A DNA stretch of 5,873 nt from an uncultured Clostridium sp. Lineage in GTDB: Bacteria; Bacillota; Clostridia; Peptostreptococcales; Peptostreptococcaceae. Position numbers and translations under genes: made by a program. The notes beneath the pieces were generated by a model. It made no database searches and was not told where the DNA came from. It saw nothing but the letters and a program-made list of their open reading frames with translations. The DNA lies in assembly GCA_937944945.1 (NCBI GenBank), contig CALEBD010000335.1:1-5873 (forward strand), given 5' to 3'. Below, piece by piece: positions 5,256-5,873 of the stretch; the first letter of the stretch is position 1; the number at the start of each line of letters is the position of its first letter.

Positions 5256-5873
5256 TTAATTTAAATTAACTACAGATTCAATCGCATATTTAGCTACATA
5301 TGTATCTTCTTCAACAGTGCCTCCACTTACACCTAAAGCTCCGACGACTTTGCCTTTGTATGTAAATGGTATCCCCCCACCAAAAGTAATTATTCGATTA
5401 TTGTTGCTCTCTTGTATTCCATAAAGTGGGTCACCTGGTTTACATAAATTTTGAACATCTTCTGTCGCCATCTTTAAGCTGAGGGCTGTATATGCCTTAT
5501 TTAAAGATATATCTATACTCGCTAAAAGTGAGTCTTCCATTCTCTCCATAAGTATGATGTGACCACCGCTATCGACTACAGAAATAACTACGGGTACGTT
5601 TATTTCTTTTGCCTTTTGTTCTGCAAAAGCTACCATTTTCTTTGCAGTTTGTAGATTTAAATCTACTGTTTTATTTTGATCTATGCTAATAGATTTTCCT
5701 GTCGTAACAGGTTTATCTATCTTTTTTTCTAATTTATCTGTATCTAAAGCCAAACTTTGTTCATCATCTTTGATACATTCGTTTATATTATTATTTAAAT
5801 CTAAGTTTTCTTCACTTAAATTACCCTGAATATCTTTTAATTTTTCTCTAACTCTCTTTAATACTTTTACTTT
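5256..5873 (-). CDS. PduO C-terminal-like (GlcG/HbpS heme-binding family) protein, N-terminus beyond the window
   Basis: The GlcG/HbpS domain spans about 140 residues, from LNLQTAKKMV to the C-terminus. It has the family landmarks VVISVVDSGGHIILMERM, SLNKAYTAL, GDPLYGIQ, ITFGGGIP and GVSGGTVEED. In PduO this domain follows the ATP:cob(I)alamin adenosyltransferase domain, binds heme in studied cases, and has an unclear physiological role. The frame stays open for 40 more codons beyond the TTG at 5753 to the window edge. That TTG has no Shine-Dalgarno sequence, so it is internal and the true start lies outside; at least 205 residues are encoded. The visible upstream part reads KVKVLKRVREKLKDIQG and then an Asn/Asp/Glu/Lys-rich linker, with no recognisable adenosyltransferase motif. 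The protein could be the C-terminus of a full PduO or a separate GlcG protein with an N-terminal helix. The O(C)-P-S-T order supports a PduO-related role; pduO itself cannot be confirmed. Confidence 0.85.
   Translation of the reverse strand, partial: KVKVLKRVREKLKDIQGNLSEENLDLNNNINECIKDDEQSLALDTDKLEKKIDKPVTTGKSISIDQNKTVDLNLQTAKKMVAFAEQKAKEINVPVVISVVDSGGHIILMERMEDSLLASIDISLNKAYTALSLKMATEDVQNLCKPGDPLYGIQESNNNRIITFGGGIPFTYKGKVVGALGVSGGTVEEDTYVAKYAIESVVNLN

Noticed and set aside
5256..5753. A stand-alone 165-residue GlcG protein starting with TTG at 5753
   Set aside because: There is no Shine-Dalgarno sequence ahead of this TTG, and the frame is open for 40 further codons to the window edge, so the start is probably outside.

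Overview
The window comes from an AT-rich, low-GC Gram-positive bacterium, most likely a Clostridia member. The evidence is A/T-rich codon use, strong AGGAGG-type ribosome binding sites, TTG start codons and AT-rich intergenic DNA. A bacterial microcompartment locus of this kind would suit Peptostreptococcaceae or Clostridium relatives, but the species cannot be fixed from the sequence alone.

Layout. Positions 1-639 (+) hold the near-complete 3' part of a pyroglutamyl-peptidase gene (pcp). It ends in a strong structured terminator at 699-746. Everything else that is coding lies on the minus strand and reads from the right edge towards that terminator. In order of transcription the genes are: a partial gene whose C-terminal part is a GlcG/HbpS (PduO C-terminal-like) domain (5256 to beyond 5873), a CoA-acylating aldehyde dehydrogenase PduP (3783-5195), the flavin/Fe-S protein PduS (2434-3765), the double-BMC-domain shell protein PduT (1834-2385), and an APH-family small-molecule kinase (758-1771).

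How the genes work together. The order O(C)-P-S-T matches the O-P-Q-S-T segment of the classical Salmonella pdu operon, but with no pduQ between P and S. The four genes look like the rear part of a catabolic microcompartment operon. PduP would convert a toxic aldehyde such as propionaldehyde to acyl-CoA inside the shell. PduS is the corrin reductase/electron carrier. PduT is a shell trimer whose pore cysteine (Cys38) is the known [4Fe-4S] site of the family, so it could pass electrons or clusters between cytosol and lumen, probably with PduS. The GlcG-like domain belongs to the PduO C-terminal family. The signature enzyme (B12-dependent diol dehydratase or a glycyl-radical enzyme) is outside the window, so the substrate is inferred.

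The least ordinary element is the APH-family kinase. It sits 62 nt behind pduT on the same strand with no recognisable terminator between them, so it may be a metabolic kinase of the compartment pathway rather than a resistance gene. No RNA genes, insertion sequences, CRISPR arrays or attachment sites were seen.
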